From Spirosoma agri (GTDB lineage Bacteria; Bacteroidota; Bacteroidia; Cytophagales; Spirosomataceae): a DNA stretch of 64,000 bases. Under the pieces are notes generated by a model. That model had not been told where the DNA came from, made no database searches, and saw only the letters and a program-made list of their open reading frames with translations. Positions 54,534 to 62,641 of this stretch are shown here, in pieces (positions within the stretch are counted from its first letter, which is position 1; every line of letters starts with the position of its first letter). Where the stretch lies: positions 186,001 to 250,000 of the forward strand of contig NZ_JAAGNZ010000002.1 in assembly GCF_010747415.1 (NCBI RefSeq). The letters run 5' to 3'. Made by a program: the position numbers and the translations under genes.

Positions 54534-55610
54534 CTAACGTGGGAACGCCAGGGGCGACGTAGTCAACTCATTCAGTAGTGCCTTATTGATCCGTTTGGCG
54601 AGCCCTGGGCCTTCGTAAATGAAACTTGTATAGACCTGAATCAGGCTTGCACCGGCGCGCAGCTTTTCCTGCGCATCTTCGGCAGAGAAAATACCACCGA
54701 CGCCAATGATCGGGAACGCCCCACCCGATTGCTGATGCAGGTATCGAATGACTTCAGTTGACCGTTCTCGTACGGGTCGCCCGCTTACGCCCCCCGCACC
54801 CATCTGCGACACGGTGGCCGGGTCTGTCAGTAATCCGTCGCGGCTTATCGTTGTGTTGGTGGCGATGATGCCGGCGATACCCGTTTCCGCAACAATGGCA
54901 ATAATGTCATCCAACTGGCCATTGGTCAGGTCAGGGGCTATTTTCAGCAGAATCGGTTTTGGCGCGGGTCGCTGGCGATTTTCGGTCTGTAGGGCTGTTA
55001 ATAGGCGGGTCAGGGGTTCCCGCTCCTGAAGGTCACGCAGACCTGGTGTGTTGGGCGAGCTAACGTTCACAACGAAGTAATCGACGGCATCGAACAATTC
55101 CCGGAAGCTAATCAGATAGTCAGTGAGGGCGCTCTCGTTCGGCGTGTCTTTATTCTTACCAATATTGCCACCAATGATCACATTTCGTCCACCCCGGTTC
55201 TGGGCAAAATGGCGGAGTCGGCCACCGGCTGGTCCGGCTCCTTTGTTGTTGAATCCCATTCGGTTGATCAGACCGCCATCCGCTTTTAACCGAAACAAAC
55301 GGGGTTTTGGATTACCCGGTTGGGGGCGGGGAGTGACGGTACCAATCTCGACGAAACCAAACCCTAAATCACTCAATTCGCTGACGAGATCGGCATTTTT
55401 GTCGAAACCAGCGGCCATCCCAACCGGATTGGGAAACGTGAGGCCAAAAACGGTGCGCTCCAGGCGCCGATCACTAAGAACGTAGAATTTGCGGCAAATA
55501 GCTGACACTCCGGGGATAGCCAGCGCAAACTTAAGCAGCGTCGTTACGTTATGATGAATCAGTTCAGCATCAAAACGAAACAGCAAGGGCAGAATAATGC
55601 GCTTATACAT
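54534..55610 (-). CDS. pyrD: Dihydroorotate dehydrogenase (quinone), class 2
   Basis: A 358-residue membrane-associated flavoprotein that oxidises dihydroorotate to orotate in pyrimidine synthesis, donating electrons to quinone. The amphipathic N-terminus ([20 protein letters not shown]) is the class 2 membrane anchor. [16 protein letters not shown] binds FMN, the catalytic serine is in [17 protein letters not shown], and [20 protein letters not shown] is the phosphate site. It lies between cysM and ftsK, each separated by a short gap. Confidence 0.96.
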   Translation of the reverse strand: MYKRIILPLLFRFDAELIHHNVTTLLKFALAIPGVSAICRKFYVLSDRRLERTVFGLTFPNPVGMAAGFDKNADLVSELSDLGFGFVEIGTVTPRPQPGNPKPRLFRLKADGGLINRMGFNNKGAGPAGGRLRHFAQNRGGRNVIIGGNIGKNKDTPNESALTDYLISFRELFDAVDYFVVNVSSPNTPGLRDLQEREPLTRLLTALQTENRQRPAPKPILLKIAPDLTNGQLDDIIAIVAETGIAGIIATNTTISRDGLLTDPATVSQMGAGGVSGRPVRERSTEVIRYLHQQSGGAFPIIGVGGIFSAEDAQEKLRAGASLIQVYTSFIYEGPGLAKRINKALLNELTTSPLAFPR

Positions 55611-55661
55611 GAGCGCAAAGGTACTGTCTCAACGCTATAAGGCCACTAGGACCCGCTAAGT

Positions 55662-56534
55662 TTAGCCGAATAAGTCAGAGGAGAGATAGCGATCACCCCG
55701 ATCACAGATGATACAGACAATAACGCCCGACTCAAGCTCCTGCGCCAGTTTCAAAGCCGCCCATACTGCACCACCACTGCTCATGCCCGCAAATACACCT
55801 TCTACGTTTGCCAGCTTTCGGGTTAAGAGCGTGGCATCGTCGGCCGACACGTCGATAACGCGATCGACCCGCTGTGGTTCAAAGATCCTGGGCAAATACG
55901 CTACAGGCCATTTCCGGATGCCCGGTATCGACGAACCATCGGTTGGCTGGCATCCGACGATCTGGATGGCTGGATTCTGCTCTTTCAGGTAGCGGGATGT
56001 GCCCATTATCGTACCTGTTGTTCCCATCGACGAGACAAAATGGGTGACTTGTCCATCGGTATCGCGCCATATTTCCGGCCCGGTCGTGCGATAATGCGCT
56101 AAATAATTATCGGCGTTCGCAAACTGGTTGAGCAACAGATAGCCACCTTTCTTGACCTGTTCTTCCGCGTAGTCGCGCGCGCCTTCAATGGTTTCGGTCA
56201 AAATTACCTTGGCACCGAATGCCTCCATCGTCAATACGCGCTCACGAGTTGAATTTTCGGGCATGACCAACTCAATCTCGATGTCATAGAGTCGGGCAAT
56301 CATGGCCAGGGCAATGCCGGTATTGCCACTGGTGGCTTCGATAAGCTTCATGCCGGGTTTCAACTCGCCCCGCGACAAAGCGCCCTGAATCATGCTGACC
56401 GCAGCTCTGTCTTTTACACTGCCGCCGGGATTGTTGCCCTCAAGCTTGCCATATAATCGAACGTTCGGGTTTGGGTTCAGGCGATTCAATTCTACCAACG
56501 GCGTATTGCCGACCAAATCAAGCAGGGTTGCCAT
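55662..56534 (-). CDS. cysM: Cysteine synthase (CysM-like)
   Basis: A 290-residue pyridoxal-phosphate enzyme that makes cysteine from O-acetylserine and sulfide (or thiosulfate). PLP is bound by Lys in NPGGSVKDRAAVSM; EATSGNTGIALAMIA and SSMGTTGTIMGTSRYL are the phosphate-binding loops. The short length and ARDYAEE region are nearer CysM (cysteine synthase B) than CysK. Start chosen at ATG 56534; a longer frame to 56585 carries no homology. A 259-base intergenic region divides it from the divergent LytTR gene. Confidence 0.9.
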   Translation of the reverse strand: MATLLDLVGNTPLVELNRLNPNPNVRLYGKLEGNNPGGSVKDRAAVSMIQGALSRGELKPGMKLIEATSGNTGIALAMIARLYDIEIELVMPENSTRERVLTMEAFGAKVILTETIEGARDYAEEQVKKGGYLLLNQFANADNYLAHYRTTGPEIWRDTDGQVTHFVSSMGTTGTIMGTSRYLKEQNPAIQIVGCQPTDGSSIPGIRKWPVAYLPRIFEPQRVDRVIDVSADDATLLTRKLANVEGVFAGMSSGGAVWAALKLAQELESGVIVCIICDRGDRYLSSDLFG

Positions 56535-56793
56535 GCCAATAAATCTGTAAAGTACTCTTGACGATTTAAGGTCAAATCGACTCAATAAGTTCGCAATTTT
56601 ATTTTTCCTGTTACAACCGGATGAGTTCTACGCACTAGATAATCCGGATAATTTCGCTGATTCAAAAAAATAATTGCCCGTAATAGGTTGATACTGAAAA
56701 TTTTGTAAACTTGCTTAAGCTTACTTCGTTGTACGTAGCTTAGGCTACATCAGCGGGTTCGCTGTATCCTTATTCACACCCAAATAATTAATC

Positions 56794-57264
56794 ATGAAAG
56801 TAGCTTTAATCCCAAAGCCGCTATCCAGCGCCTATGTCGAGCAAATTGCCCTGCAATTCGAAATGCCCGACCTCACCCTACCATTCTGGGGATACCGCAA
56901 AAAAATGCCGATGCACCAAATTGTCCGGTTGGAAGGCGAAGGAAACTACACGCTGTTTCATTTCTCGGACGGGACGCAACTCATGGTTTCGCTGACGCTC
57001 AAGAAAATGGAAGGTCGGCTATCGTCGAAAGTTTTCGTGCGCCCTCACAAGAAAAATATCATCAACCTCCTGTATCTGGAAGGTATCTACCCCGACTTGC
57101 TTCAACCGGGACGCCCTCAGCTGAGTGCGTGTCTGGTCAATGGTCACCGCGTTGAGGTATCACGCCGTAAAGCAAGCCGTTTTATCAAACAGGTGAAAGG
57201 GTTTCAGGAAGAAGTGCAATTACTGGACGTGCAGTCGCCAGCGAAAGCCGTTCTGGTGGCCTAG
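56794..57264 (+). CDS. Stand-alone LytTR DNA-binding protein
   Basis: A 156-residue protein whose residues about 40-140 form a LytTR DNA-binding domain (HQIVRLEGEGNYTLFHFSDG, LTLKKMEGRLSSKVFVRPHK, KNIINLLYLEGI and VNGHRVEVSRRKASRF). A response-regulator receiver domain is absent, so it is either constitutively active or controlled in another way. Target genes unknown; the closest are cysM (divergent) and fadD (convergent). A 37-bp perfect inverted repeat starts two bases after its stop. Confidence 0.88.
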   Translation: MKVALIPKPLSSAYVEQIALQFEMPDLTLPFWGYRKKMPMHQIVRLEGEGNYTLFHFSDGTQLMVSLTLKKMEGRLSSKVFVRPHKKNIINLLYLEGIYPDLLQPGRPQLSACLVNGHRVEVSRRKASRFIKQVKGFQEEVQLLDVQSPAKAVLVA

Positions 57265-57265
57265 T

Positions 57266-57347
57266 TTCCGAATAAGTGATCTCCGAATCAAGAAAGGGCT
57301 CATTAATTAGTGAGCCCTTTCTTGATTCGGAGATCACTTATTCGGAA
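57266..57347. repeat. 37-bp perfect inverted repeat between LytTR and fadD genes
   Basis: Arms 57266-57302 and 57311-57347 are exact reverse complements; the loop is eight bases. It fills almost the entire 88-base gap between the two stop codons. The arm repeats a word close to TCCGAATAAG (TCCGAATAAG, then TCCGAATCAAG). It could end transcription in both directions, though the T runs are short. Confidence 0.93.
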
Positions 57348-57352
57348 GATGA

Positions 57353-59056
57353 TTATTTTTTTTGCTTGGCTAGTTCTTCATCTCGCAGCGGACGGCGAAG
57401 AATCTTGCCAACATTCGATTTTGGAAGTTCGGATCGGAACTCAATCTGTTTAGGGATTTTGTAGGGGGTCAGATTTTCGCGGCAGTACGATTTTATCGAG
57501 TCAACCGTCAGTTCCGGATCTTTTTTCACCACAAAAATCTTAACGATTTCGGTCGATTTCTGATCGGGAACCCCAATGCAGGCAACTTCCAGTACACCAG
57601 GGCATTGTGAAACGACATCTTCGATTTCATTCGGGTAAACGTTGAAGCCCGACACGAGAATCATGTCTTTCTTACGATCAACAATCTTGAAAAAGCCGTC
57701 TTTATCCATCATCCCAATATCGCCGGTTTTGAACCAGTCGCCCAGCATTACCTGAGCTGTTTCGTCAGGCCGGTTGAAGTAACCTGAAAACACCTGCGGA
57801 CCGCGCGCGACAATTTCACCCGGCTCACCCAAAGGGGCATCCGTACCATCATCATGAATAATTTTCAAGGCGGTACTGGGCCAGGGAACGCCAATCGTAC
57901 CTACCCGAACAGACCCATCGACCGGATTAGATGACAAAACGGGTGAGGTCTCGGTCAGTCCGTAGCCTTCGCAGGGTGTGTTACCGGTGAGTTTTTTCCA
58001 TCGTTCTGCCACCGATGTCTGTAGAGCCATGCCACCGGCAGAGGTTACGCGCAAATTGCTGAAATCTACTTCGCCAATTCGTGGGTGGTTCAGCAGGCCG
58101 TTATAAAGTGTGTTTACACCGGTAAAGGCGGAGATCTTATACTTCTTCAGATCGTCTATAAAGGCGTTGAGATCACGCGGGTTGGTAATCAGTAGGTTCA
58201 TGCAGCCACTCCTCAGGGCTGACAAGGCATTGGTTGTCAGGGCATAAACGTGATACAGGGGCAAAGCGGCCACAAAAACACCTTCGCCTTCGGGTATACC
58301 TGCTGGTTTCATCCAGACATCCTGCCCTTCCACATTGGCGATCATGTTCCGTTGGGTGAGCATGGCTCCTTTCGACACACCGGTTGTTCCGCCCGTGTAT
58401 TGAACGAAGGCAAGATCGGTGTTTTTAATAGCTACGGGCTGGAAGGGCTGACGGCTTCCCCTACTTAGCGCATCGTTGAACGAAATCGCATTGGGTAGGC
58501 TATACGAAGGAACCAGTTTCTTGACGTATTTGACAACGGCATTAACGATCTGTTTTTTTGGAAAACCCAGTAAGTCACCGAGTTGCGTTACGATGACATG
58601 CTGAATATCCGTTTTATCGAGGATCTTTTCCAGATTAGACGCGAAGTTCGACAGGATAACAATCGCTTTGGCACCAGAGTCTTTAAACTGGTGCTGCATC
58701 TCCCGCGACGTGTAGAGCGGATTGGTGTTAACTATGGCCAGCCCCGCTCGCAAAGCGCCAAACATCGCCACTGGATATTGTAGTGTATTGGGCATTTGAA
58801 TCGCCAGTCGGTCTCCTTTTTTCAGGCCCAGGTCGTTTTGCAGAAAAGAGGCAAACTGCTTGGATAAACTGTCCAGTTCACCATACGTTAGCTGCTTACC
58901 CATGCAAGCATAGGCGGGACGGTCCCTGAAACGCTGACAACCCTCGTCAATCAGCGCTGCCAATGATGGGTAGGCATCGGGATTTATGTCATGGGGAACG
59001 CCTTTCGGGTAAAAGCGTAGCCAGGGATATGTGTGATTGGTTGTAGGCGTTTCCAT
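57353..59056 (-). CDS. fadD: Long-chain fatty acid-CoA ligase
   Basis: A 567-residue adenylate-forming enzyme that activates fatty acids with ATP and CoA. The AMP-binding signature is YTGGTTGVSKGAMLTQRN (about residue 220); further motifs are GYGLTETSPVLSSNPVDG, GDWFKTGDIGMMDKDGFF and VSGFNVYPNEIEDVV. The catalytic C-terminal Lys is in KSNVGKILRRPLRDEE. Length matches E. coli FadD (561). A -7 box TATTTTTG lies about 30 bases upstream of its ATG on the minus strand. It is monocistronic, flanked by the long hairpin. Confidence 0.95.
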   Translation of the reverse strand: METPTTNHTYPWLRFYPKGVPHDINPDAYPSLAALIDEGCQRFRDRPAYACMGKQLTYGELDSLSKQFASFLQNDLGLKKGDRLAIQMPNTLQYPVAMFGALRAGLAIVNTNPLYTSREMQHQFKDSGAKAIVILSNFASNLEKILDKTDIQHVIVTQLGDLLGFPKKQIVNAVVKYVKKLVPSYSLPNAISFNDALSRGSRQPFQPVAIKNTDLAFVQYTGGTTGVSKGAMLTQRNMIANVEGQDVWMKPAGIPEGEGVFVAALPLYHVYALTTNALSALRSGCMNLLITNPRDLNAFIDDLKKYKISAFTGVNTLYNGLLNHPRIGEVDFSNLRVTSAGGMALQTSVAERWKKLTGNTPCEGYGLTETSPVLSSNPVDGSVRVGTIGVPWPSTALKIIHDDGTDAPLGEPGEIVARGPQVFSGYFNRPDETAQVMLGDWFKTGDIGMMDKDGFFKIVDRKKDMILVSGFNVYPNEIEDVVSQCPGVLEVACIGVPDQKSTEIVKIFVVKKDPELTVDSIKSYCRENLTPYKIPKQIEFRSELPKSNVGKILRRPLRDEELAKQKK

Positions 59057-59822
59057 GTGAAGGGATTGGAGCTTTTATAGCAAAAATAAAACAAAATCAG
59101 GAATGGTTCTGTTGCGGGTGGGAATTTACAAAATGAGTATGGATAAGGCGAAAAGATTCCTGAGCGCTAAACATAGTAGTTTAAGTCGGCTGATGCCATT
59201 CCTAGCCACTAATTATAGTGTCGGAAAGCTCAACTGCTGAATTAATAATACACTAATGTATCCAGTTATTGGTTAGCGGGGAATTGTAGATAAGTTACAG
59301 ATCAATTGGTTGACGGTTTATTAACTAATTCCGTTGAGCAATATTCTGGCCTTCTTATTATTCCGACTGACAAGCTGGTAAATACGGCTACTGTTAATGA
59401 ATATAATTGATTGCAATAGTAATTAAATAAGGCAAAACTTACCTAATTGTGTGTATGGGCCAACGAATGTGTATTATTCTCATAAGAGGAGAAATATTAT
59501 AGATTGATGTATTAATTAATTATATATAGAAAATGAAATTTATTTCGATAAAGATTTGATAAGTAAATATAAAGTTAAATAACTTAGCATTATCGTAACA
59601 GGTACTATACTAGGCGATGAAGTGTGTACATGAGTTGACATGCTTACCAGTAGTACTGTGCAAAAGCAGTGGATGTAACTCAGATAGCAATGGACGGGAT
59701 GACTTCATTATCAACACGTAGCCATGATCTGTCGATGTAATTTTCTTTACATGACTCTGTAATCCGTTTTTGCTATCACTCTAAAAAGTTAGTGCTTAAC
59801 CGCCACATCATATTTATAAGCT
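59057..59822. other. 766-bp AT-rich divergent intergenic region
   Basis: Between fadD (minus) and the acyltransferase gene (plus). The centre (59,400-59,620) is markedly A+T rich. A nine-base inverted repeat with one bulge (GTC-ATGTAA and TTACATGAC, 59731-59749) lies about 75 bases before the acyltransferase ATG and could be an operator. No gene or RNA is recognisable. Confidence 0.5.
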
Positions 59823-60827
59823 ATGGATCAACGTAATGCAAGTGTTGATGTTTTCCGTTTTTTAGCTGCCTGCGTAGTTTTTATTAGCCATAGTGTCTAT
59901 TCCAATCATTTATCGTTACTGGTCGTACTGGGAATAGTAGGACGGTGGGCTCTTCCATTTTTCTTTCTGGTCAGTGGCTATTACTTTGAGAAAAGTTATG
60001 TTCGTCGGTCTACTTCTGCGTTCACTAAAACCATAATAGCCTTACTGTCGGTTACTTTATTCATCAATCTATTTTATCTAGCGTTTGTTGGGGTGACCGA
60101 AGGATCTTTCAGACCATTGTTAACACGTTTTACCTTACTGACAGGAACCTATTTTCATTTGTGGTTCCTAACGTCGCTCCTCGTTAGTTACCTAGTGCTG
60201 TGGTTCTTCCTGAATTACAAACTAGTAAAGCTGTTGCCTTATCTGGCTGCTGTGACAATCGCCCTTGTCTTACTGTTAACCCCTTACAATTACTTGGTTG
60301 GGATGGCAACACACCCAATTTACGCCCGGTCACTTTTGTCGATTCCCTTCTTATGTATCGGTTTTTTAATTTCTAAACACGGGGTCGATGGTAGCATTTC
60401 GAAGCCAATTGCGTGTTTACTAGTCGTCTTTGGTATTGGTATACAACTCCTAGAAGGTTGGTTCCTGTCAAGCCAGGGACAGGATTCGTCGAGAGTTAAT
60501 TTCTTGGGAGGAACGCTATTTGTATCGATTGGGATGTTTTTGTTGTCGCTTCAGTTAGTGGTCTCTCAGGATAATATACTGGGATATTACGGGCGACGCT
60601 ACTCATTTCCTTTGTACTTGTATCACCCGCTGATCAACTATTTTCTCCATAAGAGCCTGGAAACGGTGTTGATGGGCACAGTCATATACTGGCTCAGTCC
60701 GATATTGGCTCTGGCAGCTACCTTACTACTATTCATATACATGGATAAATTTGCGCCTGCTCTATTCCGAATTTTGAGCGGAGGATTCTTGGCGTTGAAG
60801 CCTAGGCTAGAGGGAAAGCCTAGTTGA
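59823..60827 (+). CDS. Acyltransferase family 3 membrane protein
   Basis: A 334-residue membrane protein with ten predicted helices of the acyltransferase-3 family, which transfers acetyl or other acyl groups to surface sugars. The hallmark start VDVFRFLAACVVFISHSV has the conserved His; WALPFFFLVSGYYFEKS and GTYFHLWFLTSLLVSYLVL are also typical. Target unknown (exopolysaccharide or lipid). No glycan cluster lies directly around it. It is the last ordinary chromosomal gene before the island-like region, with a terminator after it. Confidence 0.88.
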   Translation: MDQRNASVDVFRFLAACVVFISHSVYSNHLSLLVVLGIVGRWALPFFFLVSGYYFEKSYVRRSTSAFTKTIIALLSVTLFINLFYLAFVGVTEGSFRPLLTRFTLLTGTYFHLWFLTSLLVSYLVLWFFLNYKLVKLLPYLAAVTIALVLLLTPYNYLVGMATHPIYARSLLSIPFLCIGFLISKHGVDGSISKPIACLLVVFGIGIQLLEGWFLSSQGQDSSRVNFLGGTLFVSIGMFLLSLQLVVSQDNILGYYGRRYSFPLYLYHPLINYFLHKSLETVLMGTVIYWLSPILALAATLLLFIYMDKFAPALFRILSGGFLALKPRLEGKPS

Positions 60828-60879
60828 CAGGACGATACGGCTAATTAGCAGTCTAAGCCTATTCCATTTCTACTCAGAA

Positions 60880-60914
60880 AAAAGCCCTGTCAATCAACGA
60901 TTGACAGGGCTTTT
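60880..60914 (+). terminator. Terminator after the acyltransferase gene
   Basis: Sixteen-base perfect stem, AAAAGCCCTGTCAATC with its complement ending CTTTT, closed by three bases. T residues follow the stem. Confidence 0.93.
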
Positions 60915-60922
60915 AACTTGTA

Positions 60923-60950
60923 TGTGCTCCCGAAGGGACTTGAACTTTTG
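60923..60950 (-). other. tRNA 3'-end fragment, candidate attachment site
   Basis: On the minus strand this reads AAGTTCAAGTCCCTTCGGGA then GCACA, the form of a tRNA T-loop (TTCAAGT), T-stem 3' side and acceptor 3' strand. The 5' side of the T-stem does not pair fully and no D-arm or anticodon arm follows, so it is not a complete tRNA. Such remnants mark sites where an integrative element entered a tRNA gene. Confidence 0.55.
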
Positions 60951-60997
60951 AGTTTAATTTATTGATTATTAGAGGTTTACTATTCGTGAAAATCAGC

Positions 60998-61020
60998 AGG
61001 GGACGAATAAGGGGACGAAT
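60998..61020 (+). repeat. Two direct copies of AGGGGACGAAT
   Basis: Eleven-base copies start at 60998 and 61010, one base apart, with a third relaxed copy (AGGGGGACGGA) at 61050-61060. Their place beside the tRNA fragment fits arm-type recombinase sites. Confidence 0.5.
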
Positions 61021-61077
61021 GATCTAATAGATTAGACAAATTTAAAAATAGGGGGACGGACTGCCAACAGGGGTTTG

Positions 61078-61085
61078 TATTTTTG
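61078..61085 (+). promoter_or_regulatory. Possible -7 element (TATTTTTG) for a short transcript
   Basis: TATTTTTG matches TAnnTTTG. No TTTG box is found 19-21 bases upstream. If active, it would start RNA near 61092 that ends at the hairpin and T run at 61190. Confidence 0.3.
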
Positions 61086-61121
61086 AGATGAATCGAGAAT
61101 TATTGATTCTTGGTTTGGTCA

Positions 61122-61190
61122 GAGCCGGACGGGTGGTTCCCCCGGCTCATCGGGTCGGGTGGGTGGTTCCCCCGACCTTTTTATTTTTTA
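61122..61190 (+). ncRNA. Two tandem hairpins with identical loops, candidate small RNA
   Basis: Hairpin 1 (61122-61148) has stem GAGCCGG/CCGGCTC. Hairpin 2 (61153-61177) has stem GGTCGGG/CCCGACC. The loop segment GGGTGGTTCCCCCG is identical in both and starts at 61131 and 61161, 30 bases apart. Stem bases differ but pairing is kept, which suggests selection on structure. TTTTTATTTTTTA follows hairpin 2, like a terminator. This could be a small RNA, a leader or an element-borne repeat. A 48-codon frame also crosses it, so a peptide cannot be excluded. Confidence 0.4.
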
Positions 61191-61501
61191 ATTGTATCAC
61201 AAACTCAAGCGAGGTTTGGTATTTAAGACATTGATTTGTGAGATAACAATTTAAGATAACCAATCAAGCTCAATCAATATTGTCCGTGGAATTGATTCCT
61301 GTCTCCCAATGGGCTGGGATCGGTAAACAGCTGCGGGTACATAGCCGGGCGAATACGGGCCGCGAACAAATTCAAATCCTTTAACTTGTTCGCGGCAAAG
61401 TTATCCCGCATCTGAATAAATTAGAATTGGGTTTTAAAGACTACTAAGAACAGTGAAAAATAGTTACATCATTGACGATGCAGATTTTATTAGGCTTAGG
61501 C

Positions 61502-62332
61502 TTATGGTAATCTATGCCATTTATTATTGACAACCTCCTGCTTAGCAATTGCCCGATATTTTACCATTTTATCAGCCAATTGTATATTGAAAACGCTAAA
61601 AAGTGTAATTACTTTTTTTAGTCCCTTATATTCAATGTATAGGGAAAGATTTCTCATCAATGCCTGATCATTCGGGTCCGTACTTGCCATTAACTTCTGG
61701 ATCGTAATGGCCCAATAATGAATGGCTGAATTAATTTCATCTGCACTTAGTAGGTTCGATTCTCGATAAACTTCTAAATGGCATAGTCTCTTTAAAAAGT
61801 CGTCGAATGAATCCCGTATTGCCGTTTCTTTGGGGCTAAAGGTGATTGCTAAAAGCTCATGAGGCAACAATGCAGTTGCCACCTCTCGTCTTGTAACCCT
61901 TTCGTATTTATCCTCTGGTTTTTCCTTGTCCCACAAGGGAACGTGTCGGTCTGGAGTTCCTAACATTAATAGGGCGTTCCAGACTCCGGGGGTGGAATCA
62001 AACGACGTCACCCGGTTCATAAGTGCTTCTTTTTGTTTCCATTTTTGGTCTGCTCGCCATTGACAGAACGTCAAAACAGTGGCAGTTGCCACTAAAACAT
62101 AGCCGATAAGTGTTGCTAGATTGTCTGTCTCTCTAAACAGCCAACTTGTATCCTTTTCTTTTTCAGCTGGACTTTCTTTCTTAGGTTGGGCAACAGTCAC
62201 CACTTTCTTGAGCTGGTTAACAGTCACCGCTTTTGGTTTGCTTAATGCAGTATCGGTTGGCCGCTTAGGTTGCGAGAAAACTGGTTGAGAAAAAGTAAGT
62301 AGTACAACAACTCCTAAATAAAAATGGCGCAT
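61502..62332 (-). CDS. Hypothetical exported membrane protein of the island
   Basis: A 276-residue protein unknown to me. A signal peptide (LGVVVLLTFSQPVFSQ) is followed by a Lys/Pro-rich stretch (residues 22-60). One membrane helix follows (LATLIGYVLVATATVLTFCQ, about 72-91). The rest is a helical domain with no recognisable motif (for example TRREVATALLPHELLAITFS). The protein would be anchored in the inner membrane with its C-terminal part likely cytoplasmic. It is divergent from the MmeI-like gene, 309 bases apart. Confidence 0.65.
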   Translation of the reverse strand: MRHFYLGVVVLLTFSQPVFSQPKRPTDTALSKPKAVTVNQLKKVVTVAQPKKESPAEKEKDTSWLFRETDNLATLIGYVLVATATVLTFCQWRADQKWKQKEALMNRVTSFDSTPGVWNALLMLGTPDRHVPLWDKEKPEDKYERVTRREVATALLPHELLAITFSPKETAIRDSFDDFLKRLCHLEVYRESNLLSADEINSAIHYWAITIQKLMASTDPNDQALMRNLSLYIEYKGLKKVITLFSVFNIQLADKMVKYRAIAKQEVVNNKWHRLP

Positions 62333-62641
62333 AAGATGTGAATATCCGAGAAGTGAATAAGGTAAAGAAACTAAGCAATAGTAAATTGGCTATTTCACTG
62401 TAAAATTATACATACATTTTCACCATATGAAGGCATTAACCTTCCCTTAATTTTGACACCGTTTTTTTCAACCTGGTCTACCGGTCGTAAATTTCTTTAT
62501 GACTAGAGGATTGATATACCCCTCCCTATCTGCTAAATCACAACTAAATGAAATACTTATAAAAGCTCACTTGCAGTTATTTTTTGGGCTAAATAGCCTT
62601 TGTTACATTCAAGTACTCATCTGTTCGTATTCTATTCACCT
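62333..62641. other. 309-bp divergent intergenic region
   Basis: A/T-rich spacer between the hypothetical membrane protein (minus) and the MmeI-like gene (plus). No hairpin, repeat or consensus promoter stands out. Confidence 0.45.

Noticed and set aside
60923..60950. Complete tRNA gene
   Set aside because: The T-stem is mismatched and there is no D-arm, anticodon arm or 5' acceptor strand in the AT-rich sequence that follows on the minus strand.
61122..61177. CRISPR-like repeat
   Set aside because: Only two units 30 bases apart with no distinct spacer set or cas gene; the pairing pattern is of two hairpins.
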